Shown: positions 34,115 through 45,441 of the stretch, piece by piece
Layout of the letters: each line of letters opens with the position of its first letter
Numbering within the stretch: the stretch's first letter is position 1
The notes under the pieces: model-generated
Database searches by the model: none
The model's input: the letters and a program-made list of their open reading frames with translations, nothing else
What the model was told of the DNA's origin: nothing
Translations under genes and position numbers: made by a program
Origin: Saccharum officinarum
Taxonomy: Eukaryota; Streptophyta; Magnoliopsida; Poales; Poaceae
Direction of reading: 5' to 3'
NCBI GenBank assembly: GCA_020631735.1
Contig: CM036167.1
Coordinates: forward strand, 3,505,710 to 3,569,709
DNA: 64,000 nt

Positions 34115-35275
34115 GGCTGTTTAGTTGGCAAAATTTTTGACGAAACGCTACTGTAACAGTTTCGTTGTTATTTGGCAAATATTGTCCAATCATAGTCTAA
34201 TTAGGCTTAAAATATTTGTCTCGTCCATTTCGTCTAAACTGTGTAATTAGTTTTATTTTTTATCTATATTTAATGCTTCATGCATGCGTTCAAAGATTCG
34301 ATGTGACGGGGAATCTGAAAATTTTGGCAAAATTTTTGGCATCTAAACGGTGCCCTATACTGTGTGCGTACCCAAAGAAATGATTCTGGGTCCGCCACTG
34401 CTCGTAGCAGGTACCTGTCACCGACGACTTGAACAAATTTGGAAAGCGACGAGTAGTTAGGCCTCGTTTAGTTCGGTGAATTGGGGAGAAAAATACTGTA
34501 TCAGAATTCTTGTAGCATTTCGTTTGTATTTGGTAAAAATTATCCAAATTTTGACTAACTAGGCTTAAAATGTTCATCTCGCAAAGTACAACAAAACTGT
34601 GCAATTAGTTTTTGATTTCATCAACATTTAGTACTCTATGCATTTGCCGATATTTTGATGTGACAGAGAATCTTCTTTTTGCATAGTAAAATTTAGGGAG
34701 AATTGGGGGACTAAACAAGGGCTTAGGGTGTGTTTGATCTGCACCACCTGCAACGTCCCTTGCCAATTGCACTGTGCTTCCGAAGACTCGTAGCAGGTAC
34801 CTGTCACTGACGACTTGAACAAATTTGGAAAGCGACGAGTAGTCAGGGTGTGTTTACTTCGCGAAATTTTTTTCATTTGTATTTGTCAATTAGTGTTTAA
34901 TTATGGATTAATTAGACTCAAAAGATCTATCTCGTGGTTTTCTATCGAACTATGTAATTAGTTTTTTTTCGTCTACATTTAATGCTCTATGCATTTGTCT
35001 AAACATTCGATGTGACGGAGAATCTTGAAAATTTTTGGGAACCAAACTGTGTACTTGGAGGGTGTTTAGTTGGAGTGAAAATGGTGAAAAATATATTGTA
35101 GCATGTTTTGACTTTATTTGACAAATAGTATCAAATCACGGACTGCTTTAGTTTGAAAGTTTCATCTCGCGACTTCCACCTAACTGTGCAATTAGTTTTT
35201 TTATCTACATTTAATACTCCATACATGTGCCATAAGATTCGTTACTGTAGTTTTTTTTAACTAAACCAGGCCTTA
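34115..35275. mobile_element. Cluster of related MITEs downstream of PDI
   Basis: At least four units of one broad family: 34115-34354, 34460-34722, about 34727-35055 and about 35060-35275. Each has a TGTTTAGTT-like start, an internal ATTAGGCTTAAAA and TTAGTTTTT..ACATTTAATGCTC core, and a TTCGATGTGACGG segment near the right end. The last two are degraded. Confidence 0.75.
34460..34722 (+). mobile_element. Tourist-like MITE, 263 bp, TSD TTA
   Basis: Ends GGCCTCGTTTAGTTCGG and GACTAAACAAGGGC, flanked by TTA at 34457-34459 and 34723-34725. Close relative of the element at 36730-36995, in opposite orientation. Confidence 0.75.
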
Positions 35276-35444
35276 CATTGAACTGGAAGCTTTTTATGCA
35301 CTCTGTAGTCTGTACTTTCAGTCAGTCCTCTAAACCCTGCTTCAGCAAAGACGCAAACGCGGGATGCAGCCGCTAGTAGTAGGGAGGGGTGTTTAGTTAC
35401 TCCTCAAAAAATTTTCGCTCGGACATATATATGGAATATTAAAT

Positions 35445-36139
35445 GGAAAAAGTCTAAATAACCCCCTGAACTATGAACCTTGGAACACAACCCTCTGAAC
35501 TATGAAACGGTCTAATTTACCCCCCGAACTATCCAAAACCGTCTATTTTACCCTCTGGGCGGTTTTCGACGGCGGTTTGCTACAGCAACAGTGTGTTGCT
35601 ACAGTAATATCGCTTTATCTTTTTTTATTTATTTTCGCTGAATATTTGAAAAATCATAGTAAATCACAGAAAAATCATAAAATAGAAAATTTAATTTTGT
35701 TGGACTCCACATGAGTAGATCTACACAGTAAATATATAATACGGTACGCTTTAGTACAAAGTTTTTACTGTAGCTTTAGATTAATTGGAAAATCCAATTA
35801 AGACTAAAGCTACAGCAAAAAATTTGTACTAAAGCGTACTATATTATATGTTCACTGTGTAGATCTACTCATGTGGAGTCTAACAAAATTAGATTTTTTA
35901 TTTTATGATTTTTCTGTGATTTACTATGATTTTTCAAATGTTCAGTGAAAATAAATAAAAAGACAAAACGCTGGTACTGTAGCAAACCCACTATTACTGT
36001 AGCAAACCGCCGTCGAAAACTGCCCAGAGGGTAAAATAGACGGTTTTGGATAGTTCAGGGGGTAAATTAGACCGTTTCAAAGTTCAGGGGGTGATGTATT
36101 CCAGGGTCCATAGTTCAGGGGGTTATTTAGACTTTTTCC
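35445..36139. mobile_element. Mutator-like foldback MITE, 695 bp, 10-bp TSD
   Basis: Begins GGAAAAAGTCTAAATAACCC and ends with its reverse complement. The two arms (about 300 bp or more each) mirror one another through CCGTCTATTTTACCCTCTGG, GCGGTTTGCTACAG and the AT-rich centre. It is flanked by AATATTAAAT at 35435-35444 and 36140-36149. The long arms and 10-bp TSD fit a Mutator-like element. No transposase. Confidence 0.85.
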
Positions 36140-36149
36140 AATATTAAAT

Positions 36150-37230
36150 ATAGACAAAAAATAATAACTAATTACACAGATTGCGATAAATTTACGAGAC
36201 GAATTTTTTAAGCCTAATTAATGCATGATTTGACAATGACGTGCTATAATAAACATGTGCTAATGATGAATTAATTAGGCTTAATAAATTCATCTCGTGG
36301 TTTTTAGGAGAGTTATGTAATTAATTTTTTTATTAGTATGTGAACACCCCTTTTGACATCCCATGAAATTCGAGGTAACATCCAAAATTTTTCACTTCGG
36401 GAACTAAAACACCCCTAGAATGCTCCTGTATGCCAGCAACGGTAATCCTACAGGAATACTACGGGTGTGTTTACTTCGCGAAAAGTAGCTGAAAAGTTAC
36501 TGTAGAATCTTTCGTTGTTATTTGGCAAAATTTGTCCAATTATGGACTAACTAGGCTCAAAATATTCGTCCCGACATTTACAGACAAAACTATGCAATTA
36601 GTTATCTTTTTTACCTACATTTAATGCTCCATACATGCGTCGAAAGATTTGATGTGATGGGTGAAAGAGGAAATATTTTGGGTTGGGATGGGGAAGTGAA
36701 CAAGACCGTACATCCACCTGCATAGCAAAGCCCTTGTTTAGTTCTCCCAATTCTCCCCCAAATTTCACTATGCAAAAAGAAGATTCCCTATCACATCAAA
36801 ATGTCGGCAAATGCATGGAGTACTAAATATTGATGAAATCAAAAACTAATTGCACAGTTTTGTTGTACTTTGCGAGATGAACATTTTAAGCCTAGTTAGT
36901 CAAAATTTGGATAATTTTTACCAAATACAAACGAAATGTTACAGGAATTCTGATACAGTGTTTTTCTCCCTAATTCCCCGAACTAAACCAGGGCCTTGTT
37001 TAGTTGCCAAAATTTTTGGCAAAATGCAACTGTAGCATTTTCGTTGTTATTTGGCAATTAGTGTCCAATCATGGTCTAATTAGGCTTAAAAGATTCGTCT
37101 CGTCCATTTCGTCTAAACTATGTAATTAGTTTTATTTTTTATCTATATTTAATGTTTCATGCATACGTCCAAAGATTTGGTGTGACGGGAAATCTACTGT
37201 TCTTTTGCAAAATTTTCTGGATCTAAACTG
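36150..37230. mobile_element. Second MITE cluster
   Basis: Degraded unit around 36150-36420 (host of the Mutator-like insertion), then 36468-36710, then the inverted unit 36730-36995, then 36992-37230. All share the TTTGGCAAA..GTCCAAT..GACTAA and TTAGTTAT..CATTTAATG cores. Confidence 0.7.
36730..36995 (-). mobile_element. Tourist-like MITE, reverse orientation
   Basis: Near-identical reverse-complement relative of 34460-34722: their shadow frames share a long stretch including NILSLVSQNLDNFYQIQTK. Starts GCCCTTGTTTAGTTC and ends GAACTAAACCAGGGCC, abutting the next MITE. Confidence 0.75.
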
Positions 37231-37600
37231 GGCCCGGGCCAAAGCCAAACTGCCAGAAACACAAATATCCATAGAAAAACCTGTCTAGACTCTAGAGGAT
37301 CAATCATTGGGAGTTGGGACGGAGGAAAATCAGTAATAAAAGGTGACACCAAATTGTCATGCCTGGCGTCATGATTGTCATCACGTTCATGAACCATCTG
37401 AAGTCCACTCAACTCGTACGCCGGGCAAAATGATACTACACTCCCTAGGCCATGTTTAGTTTGCTTTAAAATATAAAAAGTTTTTAAGATTTCTCGTCAC
37501 ATAGTATATGCCGGCACATGTATAGAGAATTAAATGTAGATAAAAAAATAAATAATTACACAATTTATTTATAAATATCGAGACGAATCTTTTGAGTCTA

Positions 37601-37831
37601 GGCTGTGTTCAGTTCCAAAATATTTGGGGGAAATATTCTTGTAGTACTTTCGTTGTTATTTGGCAAAATTTATCCAACCATGAATTAATTAGGCTTAAAA
37701 GATTCATCTTGACCTTTACAGACAAATTATACAATTAGTTATTTTTTTACCTACATATAATGTTCTATGCATGGGTCTAAAGATTCGTTGTGACGGGTAA
37801 TAAAGGAAATATTTTAGGAAGTGAACGGGCC
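37601..37831. mobile_element. MITE specific to copy B, TSD CTA
   Basis: GGCTGTGTTCAG...GAACGGGCC, flanked by CTA at 37598-37600 and 37832-37834. Copy A has uninterrupted sequence at about 1158-1163, though the flanks have drifted. Confidence 0.75.
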
Positions 37832-37913
37832 CTACTAATTCATGATTGGACAGTGGTGCAGCGGCAACAGCACCAGACTGCGCCGCGCCCAGTCCGCCCG
37901 CACTGACACCGAG

Positions 37914-38170
37914 GGCGTGTTTAGTTGCCCGAAATTGGCGGCGGCGGAATCACTGTGCAGCACTGTGTTGCACTGTAGTATTTCGTTTTTATTTGGTAAA
38001 AATTGTCCAAACATTGACTAATTAGGCTCAAAATATTCGTCTCGCAAAATACAATAAAACTGTATAATTAGTTTTTTATTTCATCTACATTTAGTACTCT
38101 ATTTTAATGTGATGGAGAATCTTCTTTTTGCATAGTGCAATTTAGGGAAATATTTGGAATCCAAACACCC
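37914..38170. mobile_element. MITE specific to copy B, upstream of GeBP
   Basis: GGCGTGTTTAGTTG...ATCCAAACACCC between two GAG (or CGAG) copies. Copy A reads straight through (GACACCGAACTTGG at 1233-1246). It lies about 260 bp upstream of the GeBP copy B start codon, so the two paralogues differ in promoter structure. Confidence 0.8.
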
Positions 38171-38426
38171 GAGCTTGGCTGCGGGCCTGCTGGCTGCTGC
38201 TGCGGGTCACCTCACCGAACCCCACGCGGCGTCGCTCCGCCCGCCCTAAAAAATCGCCCAGTACAGGTAGGACCCAACCAAATCCACGAGTCGCTCGGCC
38301 CAGCAGAGAGAAGCATCGCAATTCACCACCAGCGCGACGAGAGGAAGAGGAGTTTCCCAGCCGCAGCCACCGAACCACCCGGCGCCGAGGCCCTAGGCGC
38401 GCTTGCTCCCCCCGCCCGCCGTCCGC

Positions 38427-39752
38427 ATGGCACCGAAGCGCCCGGCGGCGGCGGCCTCGGGGTCGGCGTCCGAGGCATCCGACGCGGAGGCGGACGCGGG
38501 CCACCACCAGCCGTCCTCCCCGTCCCCGTCCAAGACGCCGCCGCCCAACCCTAACCCTAAGTCCGCCGCCGCCGGCCCCACTTCGGCGGCGGAGGACTCC
38601 ACCGCGGCCGGATCCGACTCTGAGGCCGCCTACGACTCTGACGCGGACCACCGCCCCCCGCCCCGGAAGGCGGCGGCAGCGGCGTCGCCGTCGCGCAAGC
38701 CCAGGAGCCCCAGGCCGCGGTCCCGCTCCCCGGACGCCGCCTCGTACTCCGACGTCGCGGCCTCAGACGCCGACGCCGACCCCGCTGCCGGAGACGGCGC
38801 CGACTCCGCCGACGACGACAACGCCTCCCCGCTCGCGCTCCGGCCCCCGCGCCCGTCCCGCGCCGAGGCTGCCGCCATCAAGCCCCTCAGCTCGCGCCCC
38901 ATGGATCCGCCGCGCCGCTCCATGGTACCCTCTTTCTCCGAGCCGCGCTCAAAGCGCCCCCGCAGCGTCGCCGTCCCGTCATCCGTGGAGCAGCTCAAGA
39001 GGCCGACGCGGCTCTGGAGCCTCCGCGACGAGATCGTCATCCTGAGGGGCTTGGCCACGTACCGCGCCAAGCGGGGCGTCCTCCCCGGCTCCATGTATGA
39101 CATTTCTAAGCTCCACGGACACATCCAGAGCGAGCTCAGTGTTAAGGTAACCCCCGCGCAGCTCAGTGACAAGGTACGGCGTCTCAAGCAGAAGTACAAC
39201 CTGCTTGCGTCCCGTGGCAAGAACGGGCGGGAACCAGACTTGCCCACCCAGCATGAACAGAGTGTTTATGAGATTGGCAAAAAGGTTTGGGGAGCAACTG
39301 CTAATGGTGGAGGAAGTACCGGTGGTGATGGCTATGAGATTGGCGGTGGTGGTGACAGCGAAGAGGAGCACGAGATTGCAGAGAGTGATGACAATGTGGA
39401 GAGTGGGCGGGATGAACGCCCCCGCAAGAACAGGAGGGTTTTGCCAATTGCTATGGCAAATGGAAACGGAGCTGGGTTTGGGGCTGTGAATGCCAATAGC
39501 AGAGGGAGGTCTGATATTGAGAAGGGAAAGGATGCATATCCATACCTTTGGGAGACTGTAGAGGATCTGTCAAAGGAGCACCCGAATGGGGTAGCATTCA
39601 AGAAGGCCTTTGAGTTGATCGAAGGCCCCAAAGCGCGTGGGATGGAGGAAAAGCTGCGAAAATTCAGGCTCACAGAGATCAGACACCAGCTGCGCCGTAT
39701 GGAACTGATGAAGGAGACAGTCAAGATGGTGCTTGATGCGCTGGAGGGTTGA
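38427..39752 (+). CDS. GeBP-like / DUF573 transcription regulator, copy B
   Basis: 441 residues, intact and intronless, with the same architecture as copy A: low-complexity acidic/Pro/Ala N-terminus, GeBP domain near 195-289, Gly/acidic linker, C-terminal charged helix. By eye it differs from copy A by about six substitutions (giving Ser to Pro, Ala to Glu, Val to Ala, the rest silent) and a two-codon Asp-Ala expansion in the SDADADP stretch. All protein differences lie upstream of the DNA-binding domain. From about residue 192 onward no difference was seen. Start ATG context CCGCATGGCA. The 5' flank carries two extra MITEs, so expression may differ even though the proteins should act alike. 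Confidence 0.85.
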   Translation: MAPKRPAAAASGSASEASDAEADAGHHQPSSPSPSKTPPPNPNPKSAAAGPTSAAEDSTAAGSDSEAAYDSDADHRPPPRKAAAAASPSRKPRSPRPRSRSPDAASYSDVAASDADADPAAGDGADSADDDNASPLALRPPRPSRAEAAAIKPLSSRPMDPPRRSMVPSFSEPRSKRPRSVAVPSSVEQLKRPTRLWSLRDEIVILRGLATYRAKRGVLPGSMYDISKLHGHIQSELSVKVTPAQLSDKVRRLKQKYNLLASRGKNGREPDLPTQHEQSVYEIGKKVWGATANGGGSTGGDGYEIGGGGDSEEEHEIAESDDNVESGRDERPRKNRRVLPIAMANGNGAGFGAVNANSRGRSDIEKGKDAYPYLWETVEDLSKEHPNGVAFKKAFELIEGPKARGMEEKLRKFRLTEIRHQLRRMELMKETVKMVLDALEG

Positions 39753-41264
39753 CTGAGTAATGAATGATCTTCTGGTGGGCGAGTAGTGCAATGTTTAAAG
39801 GAGTAATCAGTGTCTTCTTTTGTTTCTAGATACAGTTTCTGTGGCTCAATTACTTAACTTTCATGGACAAGGTGCACTTGTCTCAGTAAGAATTTAGGTG
39901 CAGAACAGGGAGTGAGAGTGATGGTGTTTCCCTTGTTCTTGGTGGATCATAGTATTTTCTGTCTCTTAGGTGCTAACTTCTGCGTTATATGGTATACAGT
40001 TTTTATGTTTAGTTAAGTTTGGTTTGATGCATCTGCATTATGAAGGTTTTGTTCTATTTCACTCCTTTTGTGGTGCTTTTTTTTCCCTACTGTATCTACA
40101 AATTGGAATGCCATGCTTGGTGATCCGGCTGAGTATCATGGTTCAGAATCTACTAGATTTAGGTTGGTTTTTATATTGATATATAATGTTCAGAACCTAC
40201 TAGATTTAGGTTGTTTGATGCGATAGGATGATTAATTTTAGATGGTTTTGTAGTTGATGGTCAAAACCAAGGAGGATCACAATAATCTCTCTGTGAAAAA
40301 GCATTTGTATCCTTTACCAAAACCCATCCTCCTGATGATCTCTTTGTGTTCTCCCACTAGTTTTATGGATATATGCATCTTGGTATTTTAGATGTTATTT
40401 GTACACATCCATGTGCCTATGCGCCTCAGTAAATGGCTCTGTACTTCAGGCATATTGGCATCCATGGCACTCGGTTAGGAGTGAATGTGTTCCTTGTTGG
40501 GTTGTTCTGCCTGAATCTGCTGGGGTTTTTTTTATACCCCCTCCGTTTTTAAATACAGTATATGACGTTTAGGACTTTGAACTAATTGTGAAAATCAGGA
40601 TGTATTTTGTTCTCTTGCTTAGCTTTTTACCTCAAGCTCTTTATTTGCTTTCATATTTCTGGGGATCATGATGTGAATGAGAGGCATGATCATTGTGTAT
40701 CATGAAGTGTTTTTGTCATTCAGCAGCTTAATGTCAGTGTTGATTTTAGTTTTTGGTCCATACGTTGTCAAGTTTGCTGACGCATATGCTTCCAAACTTA
40801 GCATCTTCTATGGTGATATGATAATAAACAAGTTGAAAATCTGACACTTGAGCAACTACGATCCGGGTTCAGGATGAGTCCAAATCAGACAATGAAGTGA
40901 AGTTTGGCGTTTGATGACTTCTCTTGTCTTTCTTGATTGGTGCTGTTCACTATTATGTGGGTTTGCTGATTACTGTCATTACAGTTGCCCAAATGCGCTC
41001 CTCTGAACAGGACCACACTGAGTTACTGATCATAGCCTAACTACGGCGTTTGGATTTTGATGTGACTTTTTTTTTTACCTCTACTCGATGTGATATTGTG
41101 ATTGTTCGTTACGAGTCTCTGTATCATCAGTTTGTGGATCCAACTGGTTAACAAGATCTCCTCGCCTAGTCGCCTCAAAGGCACAGTACATGTGAAATGA
41201 TCAGTTCATCACAACGCGGTAGAAACCTGCAAAAGATTTCAATCAAAAGCATAGGGAATCTAGC
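39753..41264 (+). other. GeBP copy B 3' UTR and downstream DNA
   Basis: As in copy A, with a shorter T-run near 40529. No gene seen. Confidence 0.55.
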
Positions 41265-41703
41265 ATGAGGGGGCCGCGCTGCGCCGGCGGCGACCCAGTT
41301 ACACTGGCCGGTGCGGTGCCGTGCCGAGGCGAGCGTGAGAGTGGCGGCGCTTGTCCTGTCCCTGGCGATTGGCGAAGACACGAGTACACGACTGCACGAG
41401 TATCGATCAGCGATCCACCCCAGGCCTCCCCATCTGGAAAATCCATGGGTGGTCGCAGATGGACGACGCATCGTGGAGCCAAGTTTGTCCCAGGAGGAGG
41501 CAAGAGCTATCTCTGCCGAAAATCCAATCTGCCCTTGTTGTTCTGACAAGGCAGGCATGCAGCAGCATCATGCACTGATGCAAAACGAGGTCGCCGCTGT
41601 CTTAGATGGCGTCGTGAAGGTTGGCCAAAACATGCCACATCGGTTTAGCTGTGCTCCTGTCAACGATTGTCCATGCGGCATTCATCGGTTACCAAACTCC
41701 TAG
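41265..41703 (+). other. GC-rich block with unassigned frames (copy B)
   Basis: Equivalent of 4329-4734. Here the plus frame 41311-41703 is 11 codons longer because copy A's TGA (CGATTGACCA) reads TGT. The downstream extension argues weakly against a conserved stop and so against coding. Confidence 0.25.
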
Positions 41704-42066
41704 TGACAGAACAGATCACTTACCATTGTCAATCTAATGGAACCGGTTAGTTTGAAATTCTGTGCATTGTCCAGTTTCACTTCATCAAGCTGGTATGCCA
41801 ATGAAATCCACATGCAGAAAAAGTTAGAAGAAACTATCTTGTTCGGTACAAACATGGAATCAGAATATAGGTAGTCTATAATTCAAGCTCCAGAGCTCAA
41901 CGAAACCATGTTCTTTGGAAGTACGAAACTACAGGTCTTCCATGAATACTCACAAGTAATAATACCCAACATTTGCCTTGCAAAATAATTGAAAGCAGTA
42001 AATGCAGAAAAGGCAAGATTTCGTTTTCTGAACAGGAACACATTGCATTCCATAAGAAACAGTTAT

Positions 42067-42178
42067 TTACCCCTACAAGCCGGAGGCAAATCCCGTGTGC
42101 CCGCTTCGGCCACGTTGCCCGAAATTCACCCAGCGCATACACGTCGATCGCTGCCCCTCCCATTGGTCCACCTCAGCT
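42067..42178. other. Unrelated 112-bp segment replacing copy A sequence
   Basis: Between shared AGTTAT and AGCCCCATGCC, copy B has a GC-rich 112-bp segment (from TTACCCCTACAAGCC to CCACCTC) where copy A has an unrelated 71-bp AT-rich stretch (5376-5446). No terminal repeats are visible. It resembles filler DNA from break repair, possibly copied from a gene. Confidence 0.7.
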
Positions 42179-42412
42179 AGCCCCATGCCACTCAACCAGC
42201 CATTATCACTGTTATTGAAAAAAATCCATCAAAGTTTAACAGTATGTTTCATTTCAAGATGACCATTGAGCATCCCCTGAGAACAGATGAAGACTAGTAT
42301 TGCTTTGTCGGGTCGGAAATTGTGAATCAGCAGGGGGCCAAGTCGGGGATTCATTGTAAGATTGCCTGCAGGATCAACACAGGCTCTCACATTTCAGCAA
42401 GAGATCCAGAGG

Positions 42413-43127
42413 TTATGGATCAGTGGTTTCTGCGCTAGCACTTTGCAGTGAATTATCATTGGTAGCGCCATGACGATCACCACCCTCTTGCGAAGCAGCC
42501 ACAAGCTCATCAAACTGCAGCATGAGAGAAAATAACCTTCGCATAACCTCTGAAGTAGTTGAACAAATCATATCTTGCAATGAACTTCGAAATATAAGCC
42601 GCTTCCATCTGTAAGCATGTAGGGGGTCCACAGCTCGTGGGTTTGCAGAAGGGTGCTTCTTTCGGACATGCTTGCAGAGCTCTCTGTATGTGCCCATAAC
42701 AGCCATCTTCCATGCAGCTCCTCCTCTTGTGATTCAGCTGCTTCTGAGCAGGCTCAACCAAGGTATATCCCTTGACCTCACCACGGCAAAGGGGACACGC
42801 AAGCTCTATTGCATCTGGGTCCTCAGAGGCTTCTTTTCTGCATGACTCTACAAGCTGATCAAGACAATTTGAGTGCTGGTAGTTGGAAGCACAAATATAT
42901 GGACGACAGCCATTGCCATGTGATGAACAGAGTAGAAGAACAGCGTTGTGTGGGAATTCCATGCATACTGGACAAGTTGCATCTGTCCACGCACATTTCT
43001 CTATGGCTGCAAATGGTATCTCCTTGCTGGAATCTTTTTTGAATCTGGAACTACCGTGGGGTTTCCTGTGATGTGATGATCTAAGCTGATGAGATGAACT
43101 TTTTTTGTTCATCGTATACTTGGTCAT
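42413..43127 (-). pseudogene. DUF1644 zinc-finger gene, copy B, frameshifted
   Basis: Matches copy A from the start through both cysteine clusters (CPVC, CPLC) to Cys143. There 5 bp present in copy A (GTATG on the plus strand) are missing at 42697/42698. The frame then runs into 60-odd unrelated residues and stops at 42510. The zinc-binding His155 and His160 and the helical C-terminus are lost; the original C-terminal frame is still open at 42413-42706. Other differences are minor (Val to Asp, Ile to Thr, Gly to Ala, Arg to Gln). Promoter, leader intron and start are retained, so a truncated protein of 205 residues could be made. Probably a recent loss of function while copy A remains intact. 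Confidence 0.8.
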
Positions 43128-43128
43128 C

Positions 43129-44228
43129 CTGAAAGGACTGTAAGATGTAATATCAAGTTAGATGCCATGGAGTCTATTAAAAGAAATACACTGTCCATAT
43201 TACAACAAAAAACTGAAGGTACCTGGATGATAGTATGATACTATGATTGCTAGCACAAGGACATTTATATTTTGCTTAATTATTCTGACCTATCCCCTAG
43301 TCAAGAATCATAAAAAATTTAGTAGAGACTAAACTCATTTACTTTGTTATCCTGATCATTATTATATAAGCATGGAAAATAGAAGTTGAACATTGATGCT
43401 ACCTCATTCACAAAGAATATATATTTTTCCATTAAATTATCAATCAGTTCAAATACTTACAAGTTACAGAAATGTCTGGTTTTGATCAGAAACTCAGTGG
43501 AGACTGTTTCTACCAACTTTGAACCTCTCGTTTTGGTTCAGGACAAGTTTCAGAGGAATAAAATCAGATGTATTTGGCATGTATAAACCAGAGATGTATA
43601 ATTATTTTCACCACAGAGATTGCAAAGGTCCATCTTTGATATTCCTAGCAACCCCAGAAAAATGGACAGCGTGTATATTCATGGTTGCTATACTGGAAAA
43701 AGATGGCATTAAAAACAGAACAAATTTACGGTAGAGAGTAATTTCCATCACATTCTCATCATGTGGGTATGGCTAAGTTCAAACACTCAAATGTCCTGTG
43801 ACTTGTAAGAAAGTAGAGACTAATAACTCAAAATAATATGGCAACTTAAAAGAACTTTAGTGTAATAGCAGGAACATGGATTTTACATGAAACATGCAAA
43901 GATCTATGTATCACTCATCAGTGGTGATACATATAAAACTGTCAACGCAAATCCCAGCACACAGGCATATGTGTACATGTGGAATATTGTGTCCGAGATT
44001 CCTAAAATCTTCTTTATACTAACCAAGCATTCTATAAAATGTTATCAGAACCGGAAACCAGGCATCGCGTGCACCAGTGCGGACCCAGCAAAGGGACATG
44101 GATGTCCAACTGATATTTTGTTGCAAAAAGTTCGAAGTTAGGAGGCATCAAATAGCCAAATAGCCTTAGATTAGGGTTTGGGTCCTCGGCTTCGCACAGC
44201 AGGAAGGGAAGAGAAGGGGTTGGAATAC
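43129..44228 (-). other. Leader intron of the DUF1644 gene (copy B)
   Basis: Same donor (CCAG|GTATTCC) and acceptor (TTTCAG) as copy A. Confidence 0.5.
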
Positions 44229-45441
44229 CTGGTGGGTGCTTGTCGCCGGCGACGAGGCCGGCGAAGGCCTCAGCACCTGGCGTTGGGGCGGCGGCGGCGG
44301 CCACACCAGTCGTCGGAGCGCGAGAGGGGGGGGAGAGGCAGAGAAACGAACGCGGCACGCGGGTTCGTGCGGAAGGGAAAAGGAAAATGCGGCGGACGGC
44401 CGGCCCAGTCTGGGGTTGTTCGGCCCGCGGAGAGCGCACTCGCATGCGGACCTCCTGGGCCGTTTCTTTTTCACACATTTCTTCTGCAAATATTTTCTTT
44501 CTCTCCTTTTTTTGTTTTATATATATTTCTTCTTGATTTCATCGTATCTATTATTCCCACTAATCGCACCGAGGCACGTGCCGACCAGTTTCGATGAAAG
44601 TTTTATGTGAGTTTATTAGCATTTGATAGACTGTTACATAGATATTTTTTTTATGATATAGCAACATTTTTAATAGGAGAAAGAAGAAATGAGTCTCTTG
44701 ACACGATTACTATCTTTATATGCTATGAAACACTAGAATGACTATTGCATTTAAAATGGATGTTTCATCGAAGTTTCATTGTACATACTGTGGCAGTCTT
44801 GGAAACAACGACACTAGGCTTTCCACTGAGAATGGCCTTAGTGGGCCTATGGGCTGGACTACTAATCTAGGGTGCATGTAGGTCTGGTTGGAAAAGCACA
44901 CAGATTAAAAAAAGTAGGTGGGCTTATGTAAACATTTTTTATTTCACCATTATGTTTCCTACAATAAATTCTTCAAAACAAGACCATATGTAAATATATT
45001 TAGATAAAATTTTATTTAATGATATTTTCGTTAACAAGATAGAAAATTTTCTTCTATTAAGCACCAAATTAAGATGATGTCCTAGATCCAAGATAAAATG
45101 TTTTGCACAGATGTTCTATGTTCAAGAGAACAATATTTCAAATTTATGAGAATAAAATTCACTGCTTTTGTTGGCCAAACCTTTTACTTCATTGCTTTTG
45201 TTGGCCAAAACTTTGGATAATTGTTTAGGCATCTAAGTGATTTTAAATGAAAACTTTGTCAACTAAAAAGGTGTAAGGTTCCCCATAGTCGACTATCCTA
45301 GAGACCTCACCACGCCTAGAAACTTCCTCATTCGTTCACTATTTGCTCCAATGACAATTCGTAAAACATTTTTGCAACATATGCATTGTTCACACTCGGC
45401 TCCTATCTAGTAAGTGCGCCTGCCAATAAATGGCTATTCAG
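44229..45441. other. Intergenic DNA upstream of DUF1644 copy B
   Basis: Collinear with 7501-8739, with small indels such as the loss of about 18 bp near 44720. No gene recognised. Confidence 0.5.

Noticed and set aside
34290..34604. 104-codon minus frame with a near-identical partner at 36850-37035
   Set aside because: The similarity comes from two copies of one MITE in opposite orientations, not from a gene family.
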